Below, piece by piece: positions 9,777-18,985 of a stretch of 64,000 nucleotides of DNA. Below the pieces are notes generated by a model, which searched no databases, was not told where the DNA came from, and saw only the letters and a list, made by a program, of their open reading frames with translations. Location of the stretch: contig NZ_LUHG01000106.1 in assembly GCF_001623405.1 (NCBI RefSeq), positions 18,601-82,600 on the forward strand. The letters run 5' to 3'. How positions within the stretch are numbered: position 1 is the stretch's first letter; each line of letters starts with the position of its first letter. The translations under genes were made by a program, and so were the position numbers. Source of the DNA: Hydrotalea flava (GTDB lineage Bacteria; Bacteroidota; Bacteroidia; Chitinophagales; Chitinophagaceae).

Positions 9777-9860
9777 TTGTTTTTCTATTAGCTTTAAAAC
9801 ATCCTTATGTATTGTGTATCACTTCGTACACAACATTTTTGAAATAAGATAATAATCAAG

Positions 9861-11522
9861 ATGGAACAAAATAAATTCAGTATCTGCGGACAATTAGTAG
9901 ATGTTTGGAAACAACAAATTTATCCCGCTACCATTCATATTAAAGCAGGCCGTATTGCTGCCATAGAAGCATTGCCCAACGATAAAACCGTTCCCAATCA
10001 ATATATTTTACCCGGCTTTATTGATAGCCATGTGCATGTAGAAAGCAGTATGCTGGTACCCAGTGAATTTGCCCGATTAGCTGTTGTGCATGGTACTGTA
10101 GGCACCATTAGCGACCCACATGAAATAGCCAATGTATGCGGTATGGAAGGGGTTGAATTTATGTTGGCCAATGGCAAACAGGTTAATTTTTCTTTCAACT
10201 TTGGTGCCCCCAGTTGTGTGCCCGCCACCACCTTTGAAACTGCAGGTGCTGCACTCAATAGTACTAACGTAGCCGCCTTGCTGCAAAGAGAAGATATTAA
10301 ATACCTGAGCGAAATGATGAATTTTCCCGGTGTGTTGTATGGCGATGCGGAAGTGTTAAAAAAAATTGCAGCAGCCAAAGCAGCAGGAAAGCCGGTAGAT
10401 GGGCATGCACCGGGATTAATGGGCACACAGGCGCAACAATATATTGCTGCCGGCATCAGTACCGACCATGAATGTTTTACAGCCGAAGAAGCATTGAACA
10501 AACTAAACTACGGCATGAAAATATTAATACGGGAAGGCAGCGCTGCCAAAAACTTTGACGCGCTGATTGATTTAATGCATAATCATTTTGAACAAATGAT
10601 GTTTTGCAGTGATGATAAACATCCCGATAGTTTAGTAGTTGGCCACATCAATCAATTGTGCGCCAGAGCAGTAGCCAAAGGTATAGATGTATTTAAAGTA
10701 CTCCAATCCGCCTGCGTTAACCCGGTACAACATTACCAATTAAACATTGGTTTATTGCGCACTGGCGATCCGGCCGATTGTATTGTGGTAGAAAACCTCA
10801 CTGAATTTAAAGTGAAACAAACTTACATTAAAGGTATATTGGTAGCAGAAGATGGACAAACGTTGATACAATCTGTTCCTGTTACCCCCATCAATCAGTT
10901 TCATTGTTTACCTGTTACTGAAGCTGCACTTGCCATGCCAATAACGGAATACCCTTTACAAGATGGAAAAGTTCCGGTAATTGCAGCATTAGAAGGGCAA
11001 TTAATTACCGATAAATTATGGGTAACACCCAATGTAAATAACAACTACCTTTTATCCGATGTAGCAAACGATGTATTGAAAATGGTAGTAGTGAACCGAT
11101 ATCATCCTGCCCCTATTGCCAAAGCATTCATTAAAAATTTTGGTTTGAAGAAAGGAGCTATTGCCTCAACCGTTGCACACGATAGCCATAACATAGTAGC
11201 AGTAGGTACCAATGATGCCGATTTAGCCAAAGCTATAAATGCAGTGATTGAAGCCAAAGGCGGTGTTAGTGCCGTGCATGAAAACCACCAACAAATACTG
11301 CCATTGCCCGTAGCCGGATTAATGAGTGCCAATGATGGTTATACGGTTGCATCCGCTTATACCGCCATTGATGCCATGGTAAAAAATGAGTTAGGCAGTG
11401 CACTCGCTGCACCTTTTATGACACTCAGTTTTATGGCTTTATTGGTAATACCTCATCTTAAATTAAGTGATAAGGGTTTGTTTGATGGTGATTGTTTTAA
11501 CCTTTGGCCACTGCAATTATAA
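9861..11522 (+). CDS. ade: Adenine deaminase
   Basis: Converts adenine to hypoxanthine plus ammonia in purine salvage. The 553-residue amidohydrolase has the metal-site motif [14 protein letters not shown] (about 52-65), [10 protein letters not shown], a DGHAPG motif near residue 175, [13 protein letters not shown] and the metal-binding aspartates in CSDDKHPDS, then the C-terminal adenine-deaminase domain ([12 protein letters not shown]). Length fits bacterial Ade. It forms the left border of the accessory region; upp, another nucleobase salvage gene, forms the right border at 32.9 kb. Confidence 0.95.
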   Translation: MEQNKFSICGQLVDVWKQQIYPATIHIKAGRIAAIEALPNDKTVPNQYILPGFIDSHVHVESSMLVPSEFARLAVVHGTVGTISDPHEIANVCGMEGVEFMLANGKQVNFSFNFGAPSCVPATTFETAGAALNSTNVAALLQREDIKYLSEMMNFPGVLYGDAEVLKKIAAAKAAGKPVDGHAPGLMGTQAQQYIAAGISTDHECFTAEEALNKLNYGMKILIREGSAAKNFDALIDLMHNHFEQMMFCSDDKHPDSLVVGHINQLCARAVAKGIDVFKVLQSACVNPVQHYQLNIGLLRTGDPADCIVVENLTEFKVKQTYIKGILVAEDGQTLIQSVPVTPINQFHCLPVTEAALAMPITEYPLQDGKVPVIAALEGQLITDKLWVTPNVNNNYLLSDVANDVLKMVVVNRYHPAPIAKAFIKNFGLKKGAIASTVAHDSHNIVAVGTNDADLAKAINAVIEAKGGVSAVHENHQQILPLPVAGLMSANDGYTVASAYTAIDAMVKNELGSALAAPFMTLSFMALLVIPHLKLSDKGLFDGDCFNLWPLQL

Positions 11523-11759
11523 TGTGTTGCTACCTGTAAAATTTTTACATAAAAACTAAGGTAGAAAAAGTGAAGCATATGATTTCCAATTCCATTCAGG
11601 CATCTAATTTATCCATGAGGAGGAGAACCTTAACTTTCGGTACAAAAAAAGGATACTAAGAAAATAACCTAGAAAATAAATTATGCATCATACAAATTGG
11701 AATTAAGAAAAATTGGGTGAAACTGTTTAATAACGAATTCAATAGCTTGAAACCATCAG
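11523..11759. other. Gap after adenine deaminase, no gene seen
   Basis: I see no coding frame with start and codon use like the neighbours, no strong hairpin and no repeat in this AT-rich stretch. It separates the core gene ade from the first accessory operon, which ends convergently. Confidence 0.4.
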
Positions 11760-11933
11760 TCAATGATGATGCTTATTTATTTTTTTTAAACCAGCACGAA
11801 AATATTTTATGATTACAACAAGTACTAAAGAAAACCAGAATGCTATATTCGGGTTGTAGAAATGTGTAATTAGTTGATGAATTACTAACAAAATACAAAA
11901 CAAGCAAACAAATTGTAGGTATTTATTGATCAT
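11760..11933 (-). CDS. Small membrane protein with two predicted helices (57 aa)
   Basis: A short frame starting MINKYLQFVCLFC (ATG at 11931-11933) and ending in three histidines. Two hydrophobic stretches (about residues 6-25 and 31-45) are joined by a short loop and followed by a basic tail, as in a small two-helix inner-membrane protein with a positively charged end. It begins 26 nt after the stop of the outer-membrane barrel gene on the same strand, so it could be the second gene of that operon. I recognise no family. Coding status rests on the organised hydrophobicity and operon position only. Confidence 0.4.
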   Translation of the reverse strand: MINKYLQFVCLFCILLVIHQLITHFYNPNIAFWFSLVLVVIIKYFRAGLKKINKHHH

Positions 11934-11959
11934 ATGAGCAATAATGTTTGTGATAAAAA

Positions 11960-14407
11960 TTAATTTCCTGTTCGTTTTTTAATATCCTGATTGGCAATAT
12001 TTCTTTCACTAACTGTTTTTAGATTTCTATTTCCAAATTGATAGGCTACATTCAAACTGATACTTCTATTGTATGTATTATTAAAAGAATTGTTGCCAGT
12101 AAAAAGTGGATTTGCAAAAAGGATTTGCCAAATTTTTGAAGAACCATTATAAATGTCTGCCAAATAAATATAAAATGAAAAGTTTTTGTATGTTTTCTTT
12201 AGCATAACGTCTAAATTAGAAATTCCATTAAGTGTTTTAGCTGCAAGTGTTTGTTGAGGCGTGTTGTAATGAAGTGCTATATAAGCCATCCAATCCTTTT
12301 TTTTATTTAAGTACACATAGTTTTCCCAATTCATAATACCATTGGCATTATTCAATTGAATATTGGCTACATTGGTATTTCCTGTATAGTGTGTATAATT
12401 AAAAGCGGTATTAATATAGCTTTGCCATCTATCATTAATAATGGACTTATAAAAACTAAAAACTATAGCATAAGTATTACTGGCACCATAATTCAAATAA
12501 GTGCTATTAAATTTATTTTGATTATCCTCAACAACTGGCACAATAAAATTGCTATATGCATTTTGAATATGTGAATAGCTGGCCACTATACTGAATACAT
12601 TATTATAAACATAGGTAAACTCAGCATTATTATATAATTGCGGCTGAAGAAATGGATTATTCTGTGCAAAAAAAGTGGGACTATAGTAGGTACGCCCCGG
12701 GAAAAGTAATTCAATGGATGGGCGCATAATTTTTCTGGCAAAGGAAAAACCAAAATTGTTTTTTGCATTAGCAGCATAACTTAAGGCAAAAGAGGGAAAG
12801 AAATTAACATAGTTAGAATCCTTTGAAATACCGGTATTCTTTTCTTGGGTATTATACTGTGTAGTTTCTATCCTTCCACCAATATTCATTTGCCATTTAT
12901 CTGAAATAGTATAAGCAAATGAGGTATAGCCGGAACCATAATTTTCTGTATAGGCATAATGTTTACTAAGGGCAGTATCTAAAGTATAATTATTATAATT
13001 GCCATTAAAATATTTCAAATTGTTGTCAACTTGAGTTTGACTAAACTGAATACCCAAAATCCACCTTACATGGTTAGATAGTTGGTTGCCATATTCAACC
13101 CGTTCCGATAAATTGAAAAAGTTTTGAGGCAAATGGTTGTAATAAGCACCAATATTGCCAATCAAATTTCCCTGCTGGTTTAATTGATTAAAATTGCCTA
13201 CACTATTTTGTTCCTGATAAAATTTGTTATAATCTACATTAACATCAATATTCTGTTTATTCAAAGAATCAAACTGATGATGAAAATATACATTACCAAA
13301 GTTATAAATATAATGATCTGTTCCATTAACATAGGTCTGTAGTGGATTATTAAAAGCCGACTGATTAGAAGGCTGATGATAAATGAGATTATTATCAATT
13401 GTATTCCCATTCACTGAAGAAAACCAGCCTTTGTAACTTAAAGTGTTGTTATTATTGATATAGTAATCTGCATTTAAACCACCACCTAAAACCGTGTAAC
13501 GCCGGTAGTGATTAATAGTAGTAGAATCTTTTGATTGATTTGTATAAGCAAAACTATTATATCCAGTATTATAATTAAAATTACTACTTAAAAAAGGAAT
13601 GAACTGTAAAGCCAATTGATGTTTATTATAATTAACAGAACCATTCAATTGAGTAGTATTATAAACACTTTGTTGTGTATTTAACTGAATATTGCCCATC
13701 CAACCTTCATTCACGTTTCGGGTTATGTTTATATTAATGATACCACCCGTAATATCAGCATTATATTCACTACCGGGATTAGTGATAATTTCAATATTTT
13801 TAATATTTTCAGCGGGTAGCGCTTTTAACATGGCAACAATGGTTTGCCTTGGCAAATTGCTTTTGCGATTGTTAATATAAACAGTAGTATTAGTTTTATT
13901 AATAATTGAAAAAAAGTCATCATTCTCATTATAAATTACCAATGGCACATACCGCATTAGCTGTAAACCATTAATACCGGCTGCCACCCATTTATTGGGT
14001 GTAAAAACAAAACGATCACCCTTTCTTACAAATAACGGTTTTTTAGCATCAATAGAAACATCTTTCAATGTATGTACAGAATCAGCAAGCGTAATTTGTA
14101 ATTGGGCATCGCTATTAAGTGCAATAGTTTGGGTAAAAGTATTGTAGTTAAGGCTTTTACATACCAATAAATACTTGCCTTTAGGAATTGATGGTATGAA
14201 AAAGTTGCCTAAACTGTCAGTTACCGCTGCGCCAATTAATAAACTATCTTTTTGAACTAGAACAGTGGCTAAAATAATGGGTGTATGTTCGGCATTTTGC
14301 ACTTTACCCTGAATAGAAAACTGACTCCAAGCCTGTATTGAAGTAATTAAAAATAGAAAAATAAAGTACAATTTTTTTTGGATGGGAAAATTCATTGGAA
14401 AATTCAT
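11960..14407 (-). CDS. Outer-membrane beta-barrel family protein (TonB-receptor-like)
   Basis: Large outer-membrane protein: signal peptide (KKLYFIFLFLITSIQAWSQ), a carboxypeptidase-regulatory-like beta-sandwich (about 25-110, VQNAEHTPIILATVLVQKDS), a plug-like domain (LPAENIKNIEIITNPGSEYN, then GGIININITRN), and a long beta-strand-rich C-terminal barrel ending in a basic tail, as in the OMP_b-brl_3 family. The N-terminus has a 12-bp tandem duplication encoding MNFP twice; I start at the first of these (14407), with 14395 and 14437 as alternatives. It is the leftmost operon with the shared operator/promoter at 14667-14723. Substrate unknown. Confidence 0.85.
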   Translation of the reverse strand: MNFPMNFPIQKKLYFIFLFLITSIQAWSQFSIQGKVQNAEHTPIILATVLVQKDSLLIGAAVTDSLGNFFIPSIPKGKYLLVCKSLNYNTFTQTIALNSDAQLQITLADSVHTLKDVSIDAKKPLFVRKGDRFVFTPNKWVAAGINGLQLMRYVPLVIYNENDDFFSIINKTNTTVYINNRKSNLPRQTIVAMLKALPAENIKNIEIITNPGSEYNADITGGIININITRNVNEGWMGNIQLNTQQSVYNTTQLNGSVNYNKHQLALQFIPFLSSNFNYNTGYNSFAYTNQSKDSTTINHYRRYTVLGGGLNADYYINNNNTLSYKGWFSSVNGNTIDNNLIYHQPSNQSAFNNPLQTYVNGTDHYIYNFGNVYFHHQFDSLNKQNIDVNVDYNKFYQEQNSVGNFNQLNQQGNLIGNIGAYYNHLPQNFFNLSERVEYGNQLSNHVRWILGIQFSQTQVDNNLKYFNGNYNNYTLDTALSKHYAYTENYGSGYTSFAYTISDKWQMNIGGRIETTQYNTQEKNTGISKDSNYVNFFPSFALSYAANAKNNFGFSFARKIMRPSIELLFPGRTYYSPTFFAQNNPFLQPQLYNNAEFTYVYNNVFSIVASYSHIQNAYSNFIVPVVEDNQNKFNSTYLNYGASNTYAIVFSFYKSIINDRWQSYINTAFNYTHYTGNTNVANIQLNNANGIMNWENYVYLNKKKDWMAYIALHYNTPQQTLAAKTLNGISNLDVMLKKTYKNFSFYIYLADIYNGSSKIWQILFANPLFTGNNSFNNTYNRSISLNVAYQFGNRNLKTVSERNIANQDIKKRTGN

Positions 14408-14660
14408 ATTTATATTATCAACTATTCTTCTAAACACAAGTTTTTCTTACAACAACTCATGTAATAAGCATCCCCACTTCATGGTATCCATGCCCACATC
14501 AACCTCAACCATAGTATACACACCATTGCTATCTTTCAGGATGGTGCAACTGCCCTTAATATGGTTTTATTCATATCCCATTCTTGTAACATGCTTCATT
14601 CAATATAAGTCATGCACTACAACTTCTTACCACCATTACTGTTACTAAAGAGGATGATAA
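14408..14660 (-). other. 5' untranslated region of the first accessory operon
   Basis: About 250 nt lie between the predicted transcription start (near 14660) and the first codon of the barrel gene. Unlike the other three operons, this stretch does not contain the conserved hairpin leader. Only a small CATGG/CCATG inverted repeat near 14490 is visible. I see no coding frame in it. Confidence 0.4.
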
Positions 14661-14666
14661 TACACC

Positions 14667-14723
14667 GCATCATATAATACAAAATTAATCATTCAAAATC
14701 CTAAAAGCGTACGTAGTTTTACG
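14667..14723 (-). promoter_or_regulatory. Operator and promoter of operon 1 (shared regulatory element)
   Basis: The inverted repeat CGTAGTTTTACG at 14712-14723 is embedded in CGTACGTAGTTTTACGCTAT, a block kept in all four control regions. On the minus strand a TTTG box (complement of 14694-14697) is followed after 19 nt by TATGATGC (complement of 14667-14674), a weaker version of the TATGATTG box in the other copies. The operator lies about 55 bp upstream of the predicted transcription start, a position that suits an activator. Confidence 0.6.
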
Positions 14724-14825
14724 CTATTTTGTAAAATACCATCACCTGCAATTGTATGTTGTTGTATGCCAGTTTAAAAAAAACTTAACAAAACTCAAAT
14801 TAGGCAAGCCGTAAAGTAAAATACT

Positions 14826-17501
14826 CTAAAAACTAAATTGTGCTTTCAAAAGCAACATTCTGGGCCGTAAAGTATAATCATTATACCATTTCATATTTGC
14901 ATTGATACTATAATTAAGGAAACTGCCGGTATTCAATACATTATAGCAGCCTAATGAAATTTTTGTATTGAGTTTAGAAATATTTTTTTGAATAATGGCA
15001 TCTAAAAAATAATTACCGGTTTGGGATTGTTGATGTTGGTTGTAATAATAGGTATCTGTTTGAATGGTAAAATCAAACAAATACTTAAAAAACCAATGCA
15101 CAGAAGCATTTTGTTGAATACTGCTTTGATTAAATATAAATGATGATAAATTGCCTATTCCCCTACTTCTTGAAATCGCCCATAAACCCTCATAATCTAT
15201 TGCAAATAATTGGCGTATTTTTTTAAATAATTTAAGTTTTGTTTGCAAAAAGGTATTCTTATATGCATTCATTTCTAAGTTTATTAATTGCAACCAATTA
15301 GATGTTTGCCATGAAGATTCGATGGAAATATTTGTTTTAATAGCAAAAAAATATTTGCTTAGTCCAAAACCTGCTTGCCACTGTTCAATGGTATTTGCGT
15401 AGGGTATATTGGTGTTTTTTTGAAAATTTTGAAATAATACTGTATTCGTTAAAAAGTTATTGTATTTTCTATTGTATTCTAGGTAAACATGATAGAATAG
15501 AATTTGAATACTTTTTTTATTTTGAAATTGAACATGCAGTAATTGTTGCCTTTTTGTAACAAAAGGCAATAAATTATTTTGTATAGTAAGATAATTTCGA
15601 ATAATAAGCCCCGGAAAAACATCCTGAATGGTAGCTGCCTGATTATTGCTATTGAAATGTAAAATGATATTACTTTCTGCTCCTGTTGCATATTGCAAGC
15701 GTAAAAAAGGGTTAAAAAAAAGGTCTTTATAAAAAATATGTTTTGAATAAAAATAATCAGCATTGAAATGTATTTGCTGATAATTGAATGGCAATGAAAA
15801 ATCCACCGAAATTTTATCTTTTAACCAGTTGAGATGATAACTTCCGAAATACTGATATTGATACCACTTAATTGCATTAGAACCACTATCAAAATTTACC
15901 ACTGGCAAATTATTGGGATATAGCAAAATAAAACTGTTTAATTGCTGTGTTTGTGCTGAAAAACTAATTTGTAAACTTTGCGAAATATTGTTTCTAAAAT
16001 GGCGATAAGCAATATTTTGATAAGAAAAAAAATTAGGTGCATTGGTATTTTGTTGAATGGGATATGCCTGCTGACCAATTTGAAAAATACTATCCATTGT
16101 ACCCGGGTGTAAGTTTAAATTTTCTTGTACTGAATTATACTGAAATAATGCATTAAATTCAAACATATCATTTCTAAAAACCGGTTTAATCAGGTTAATG
16201 CGGTTGGTTATTTCTATTTTTTGTTGCTGTAATTGTTGAAATGTTGGATTATTGTTAATTGTAAAATTAGAAAGCAAATTATTTTTGGAAAAAGAAGCAT
16301 TCAGCATACTACTCAAATAAAATTTTTTTTGATTAACCACCATTTGAATTGCTCCAAATAAACTATTATATCTGAAATTATTTTGCTGTTGTGATAGGTA
16401 ACTGATGGTGTCATTGGGCAAAAAATAACTGGTACCATTGGCATAATTTTGATCTTCATCTTGTTGCCAATAATAAATATTGCTTCTAATTTGAATGCCT
16501 TTTTTTGTTTTCCATAAATTATTGGCATTAACAATACCACCTTTATTCATTAAATAACGAAACTTATCTAATGCCGGTGGTTCATAATTTAAACCTAATA
16601 AATAATTGTTTTTGGCATAATTAATTCCTGTAAGCCAAAGATTATCATTATGGTCTACAATGTCAGTGGCAACATCAATACCTATATTGTTTTCCTGAAG
16701 CGTATTAATGGCTTTATAAGCAGGTTTAAAACTAAGCATGGTTAGTTGTGTGCTATGTAAATTGTTTATACCCAAGGCAGCATCTACCTGTTTAATGGGT
16801 TTTATTTTTGCCCCTTTTTTAATTTCAACATTAATTGACACGCAATTACTTGTATTATGCTGTTGTAATACTTTTATGGGTTCATCATGTTGTATTACTT
16901 GCAATTTATTTACCATTTCGGCGGGTATATTATTAGAAGCAATCGTATACCTTCCCTCCAATAAATTATCACCATCTATATAAAAATTTTTAATGGCAGT
17001 ACCATTATAAAATATTTTACCTGAGGCATCTATTTGCATACCGGGTAATTTTTTGATCACATCGCCAATAGTTCTGTCCTGATTAGATTTAAACGCATCT
17101 ATCCGATAAGTTAATGTATCTGTTTTATTATCTATATAAGGAAGGGGGTGATGCACAGTAACCGAAGGCAATTCATTTTGCACAGGCCATAAATAAACAT
17201 GCCGGTACGCAGAAAAATATGTAAAAGGCACTATTTTATCTATATATTGAATGGCTCTTATTTCATATGCCAATTCAGTATGTGGTTGCATGGAATCATT
17301 TGACAATGTAAAGTATCCGGAAGTATCGGTAATAGCAAATGCAAGAATAATTTTGCTTTTTTTATCCACCAAAAGCACACTTGCTCCGCGAATAGGTTGT
17401 TGGGTTAATGTATCAATAATAACACCCTTAGTATTTATCTGAGCAATTACTATCTTACAACCAATGAAACAACAAATAAATAAAAGTATCAGTTGTTTCA
17501 T
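14826..17501 (-). CDS. Outer-membrane TonB-receptor-like protein, GLPGLI-associated type
   Basis: An 891-residue outer-membrane barrel: signal peptide ending near VIAQ (about residue 21), carboxypeptidase-regulatory-like domain (TLTQQPIRGASVLLVDKKSK), then a plug-like segment with DVIKKLPGMQID, NFYIDGDNLLEGRY and NNIPAEMVNKLQVIQHDEPI. That last pattern is what I know from barrels encoded next to GLPGLI proteins. The rest is beta-barrel rich in Asn, Gln and aromatic residues. It is the third gene of operon 2, 37 nt behind the GLPGLI gene. No classical TonB box is evident. Its ligand, possibly the peptide encoded by the first gene of the operon, is unknown. Confidence 0.85.
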   Translation of the reverse strand: MKQLILLFICCFIGCKIVIAQINTKGVIIDTLTQQPIRGASVLLVDKKSKIILAFAITDTSGYFTLSNDSMQPHTELAYEIRAIQYIDKIVPFTYFSAYRHVYLWPVQNELPSVTVHHPLPYIDNKTDTLTYRIDAFKSNQDRTIGDVIKKLPGMQIDASGKIFYNGTAIKNFYIDGDNLLEGRYTIASNNIPAEMVNKLQVIQHDEPIKVLQQHNTSNCVSINVEIKKGAKIKPIKQVDAALGINNLHSTQLTMLSFKPAYKAINTLQENNIGIDVATDIVDHNDNLWLTGINYAKNNYLLGLNYEPPALDKFRYLMNKGGIVNANNLWKTKKGIQIRSNIYYWQQDEDQNYANGTSYFLPNDTISYLSQQQNNFRYNSLFGAIQMVVNQKKFYLSSMLNASFSKNNLLSNFTINNNPTFQQLQQQKIEITNRINLIKPVFRNDMFEFNALFQYNSVQENLNLHPGTMDSIFQIGQQAYPIQQNTNAPNFFSYQNIAYRHFRNNISQSLQISFSAQTQQLNSFILLYPNNLPVVNFDSGSNAIKWYQYQYFGSYHLNWLKDKISVDFSLPFNYQQIHFNADYFYSKHIFYKDLFFNPFLRLQYATGAESNIILHFNSNNQAATIQDVFPGLIIRNYLTIQNNLLPFVTKRQQLLHVQFQNKKSIQILFYHVYLEYNRKYNNFLTNTVLFQNFQKNTNIPYANTIEQWQAGFGLSKYFFAIKTNISIESSWQTSNWLQLINLEMNAYKNTFLQTKLKLFKKIRQLFAIDYEGLWAISRSRGIGNLSSFIFNQSSIQQNASVHWFFKYLFDFTIQTDTYYYNQHQQSQTGNYFLDAIIQKNISKLNTKISLGCYNVLNTGSFLNYSINANMKWYNDYTLRPRMLLLKAQFSF

Positions 17502-17538
17502 GCTTAAGCCATTAAAGTACTAAAATAAATATACCACA

Positions 17539-18360
17539 TTAGTTATTTTTCAGTTCAATCGGATTATTATCATTGTCCCATTTTTTTAAACGATTATTCC
17601 CTCCACTTAACTTTATATCAGAAATTTGTATGCCATTCATCTGTATATTATTATCCTGTGCCCCACCTTGTTGATAGGCCAATTGCATTTTTTTAAAATC
17701 TTTGATTGTAGTGGCAATAATATGATTGGGTAATACAAGAGTTCCTAAATTTTTAGCCTGTACTAACCATCTAAAATTAAACTGCACCTCTTTTGTAGCA
17801 TCATAGGCCTCTAAAATTAAACCAGGCAAACCATTTAGTTTCCAAGGTCCATATGCCAAAGGAATTGATGTAGTAAACCAAGCCGTATATTTCCTTCCCC
17901 TAAAATTAGTAATAGCACTTTGACAGGTATATCCATCTATTAATCGGGTTTCTTTTTGTATTTGCCATTGCGGTACATTACCCATATCAAACATCATATA
18001 GCGGGTATTACGATACTCTTCAACCAACCACAATTTTTTATTAAACCTGTTAAAAAAAATAATCTGTGGGTTTGTTATCACCATATTTCCAAAATCAACA
18101 TTATTAGTTCCTGTACGCATAGCATCTTCCAATTTTTGCTTCATCATTGAATCTTGCATTTGTTTGGTTAAACTAAAGTATTCAGACATTTCATTGCCAT
18201 ACAATAACACCATAATTTCTTTGTGCAAATAATTGGAGGCAGTATCGGTTTTATGCACAAATTCATAGGTTACTTTACCCAAAATGGTTTCCGGATGCTT
18301 TTGCGATAAAAGTGCATTACAAAATATCAGAAAAGCAAAATATAAAATTATTTTTTTCAT
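17539..18360 (-). CDS. GLPGLI family protein
   Basis: A 273-residue secreted protein with signal peptide (MKKIILYFAFLIFCNALLSQ) and the family-defining sequence WKLNGLPGLILEAYDA near residue 180. Other family features are the N-terminal ILGKVTYEFVHKTD strand, a central WQIQKETRLIDGYTCQSA segment followed by YTAWFT, and a C-terminal stretch of beta strands. GLPGLI proteins occur widely in Bacteroidota, often beside TonB-receptor-like barrels, and have no established function. Here it lies between a cysteine-containing peptide gene and such a barrel, and the inter-gene hairpin at 18385-18415 may lower its expression relative to the peptide. Confidence 0.9.
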   Translation of the reverse strand: MKKIILYFAFLIFCNALLSQKHPETILGKVTYEFVHKTDTASNYLHKEIMVLLYGNEMSEYFSLTKQMQDSMMKQKLEDAMRTGTNNVDFGNMVITNPQIIFFNRFNKKLWLVEEYRNTRYMMFDMGNVPQWQIQKETRLIDGYTCQSAITNFRGRKYTAWFTTSIPLAYGPWKLNGLPGLILEAYDATKEVQFNFRWLVQAKNLGTLVLPNHIIATTIKDFKKMQLAYQQGGAQDNNIQMNGIQISDIKLSGGNNRLKKWDNDNNPIELKNN

Positions 18361-18384
18361 ATAAACGAATTGTATAATTACAAA

Positions 18385-18415
18385 ACTGTACCAACAGTAC
18401 TACTATTGGTACAGT
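18385..18415 (-). terminator. Hairpin between the 77-aa peptide gene and the GLPGLI gene
   Basis: ACTGTACCAA (18385-18394) pairs perfectly with TTGGTACAGT (18406-18415). On the minus strand the stem is followed by TTTTG, so it may act as a leaky terminator or mRNA stabiliser after the peptide gene, like the stronger hairpin at 23208-23237 in operon 3. Confidence 0.6.
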
Positions 18416-18424
18416 AATAAAAAA

Positions 18425-18658
18425 TTAACGAAAACAACCATTTGCACCAGCTCTACTGGTCATGTAATTGGCTGCTGCTTGAGAAAGATCACTATAAGAG
18501 CAACCATTACAAGATACTGTGAAACTTAAAACCTGCCCACAGGCATCTGTAAAAGACACCCTAATAGAATTTAAATATTGATTTTGCTTTACTGTTGTTT
18601 TGGCATTTACAAAACCCAACATACCCACAAAACCAATGATTAATAACAGCTTTTTCAT
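18425..18658 (-). CDS. Small secreted peptide with four cysteines (77 aa)
   Basis: First gene of operon 2. A signal peptide (MKKLLLIIGFVGMLGFVNA) is followed by a mature part of about 58 residues with cysteines at 40, 50, 53 and 75 (FTDACGQ, VSCNGCSY, GANGCFR), enough for two disulfides or for a modified peptide. I recognise no family. It is preceded by the shared leader and promoter (18678-18860) and followed by a hairpin before the next gene, a layout that favours more peptide than downstream product. Candidates include an envelope-tethered or exported peptide served by the downstream barrel; this is inference from context. Confidence 0.75.
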   Translation of the reverse strand: MKKLLLIIGFVGMLGFVNAKTTVKQNQYLNSIRVSFTDACGQVLSFTVSCNGCSYSDLSQAAANYMTSRAGANGCFR

Positions 18659-18677
18659 TGTAAATAATGTTTTATTT

Positions 18678-18822
18678 TACCCTCCCCTGCCTAACGCTCA
18701 TGGGGTCGGATGTTCAGCGGATTTTTTACTTGCTTTGCTGCAAGGGGTAATACCTGTTTATTGCATGGCATTTGTAATAAACAGTATTTCCTGTTTTTTA
18801 CCGGTAAATGGTATGATGGGTG
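18678..18822 (-). promoter_or_regulatory. Conserved hairpin-rich 5' leader, copy L1
   Basis: About 145 nt transcribed ahead of the 77-aa peptide gene. It aligns without gaps to copy L2 (23457-23601), with visible changes at the GGCA/GGCC and GTAATAAAC/GTAACAAAC positions. It contains the same inverted repeats: CCCC (18684-18687) with GGGG (18702-18705), CTTGC/GCAAG, AAACAG/CTGTTT and the palindrome TTTACCGGTAAA. The similarity stops just before the start codon region, so the leader is shared while the cargo gene differs. Confidence 0.65.
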
Positions 18823-18828
18823 TACATC

Positions 18829-18907
18829 CAATCATATAAGGTAAAAATACTCACTACAAACCATAAAAACGTACGTAGTTTTACGCTATTTTGTACATAG
18901 TTCTACG
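18829..18907 (-). promoter_or_regulatory. Operator pair and promoter of operon 2
   Basis: The minus-strand promoter has TTTG (complement of 18857-18860), a 20-nt spacer and TATGATTG (complement of 18829-18836). Two operators are present: CGTAGTTTTACG at 18874-18885 and CATAGTTCTACG at 18896-18907, centred 22 bp apart. The first keeps the distance to the cargo promoter seen in the other copies, and the second keeps the distance to the regulator-like start codon at 18986. A plus-strand -7 box, TAATATTG, lies at 18957-18964. Confidence 0.6.
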
Positions 18908-18985
18908 CTATTTTTTAAAAATGTCCACAAAATGATGATATGTAAACCAAACGTCATAATATTGTAAAGTATAAAGTGTTGCTGC

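Noticed and set aside
9777..9860. A promoter or riboswitch (for example a purine riboswitch) in front of adenine deaminase.
   Set aside because: The gap is only 84 bases and shows neither the conserved purine-riboswitch core nor a strong hairpin.
14381..14410. The tandem duplication coding MNFP-MNFP at the start of the first barrel gene as a phase-variable switch.
   Set aside because: The 12-bp unit does not change the frame and there are only two copies; it affects only the choice of start codon.
18678..18720. GCCTAAC in the leader hairpin as an integron attC site (R'' type core), which would make the array an integron.
   Set aside because: The partner core GTTRRRY at the other end of an attC hairpin is not present, the hairpin is short and no integron integrase is in the window. 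The leaders also lie in front of operons, not behind single-gene cassettes.
18600..18839. A plus-strand 79-codon frame reading through the start of the 77-aa peptide gene and leader L1.
   Set aside because: It is antisense to a gene with a clear signal peptide and its continuation is the repeated leader; no homologous frame is kept in L3.
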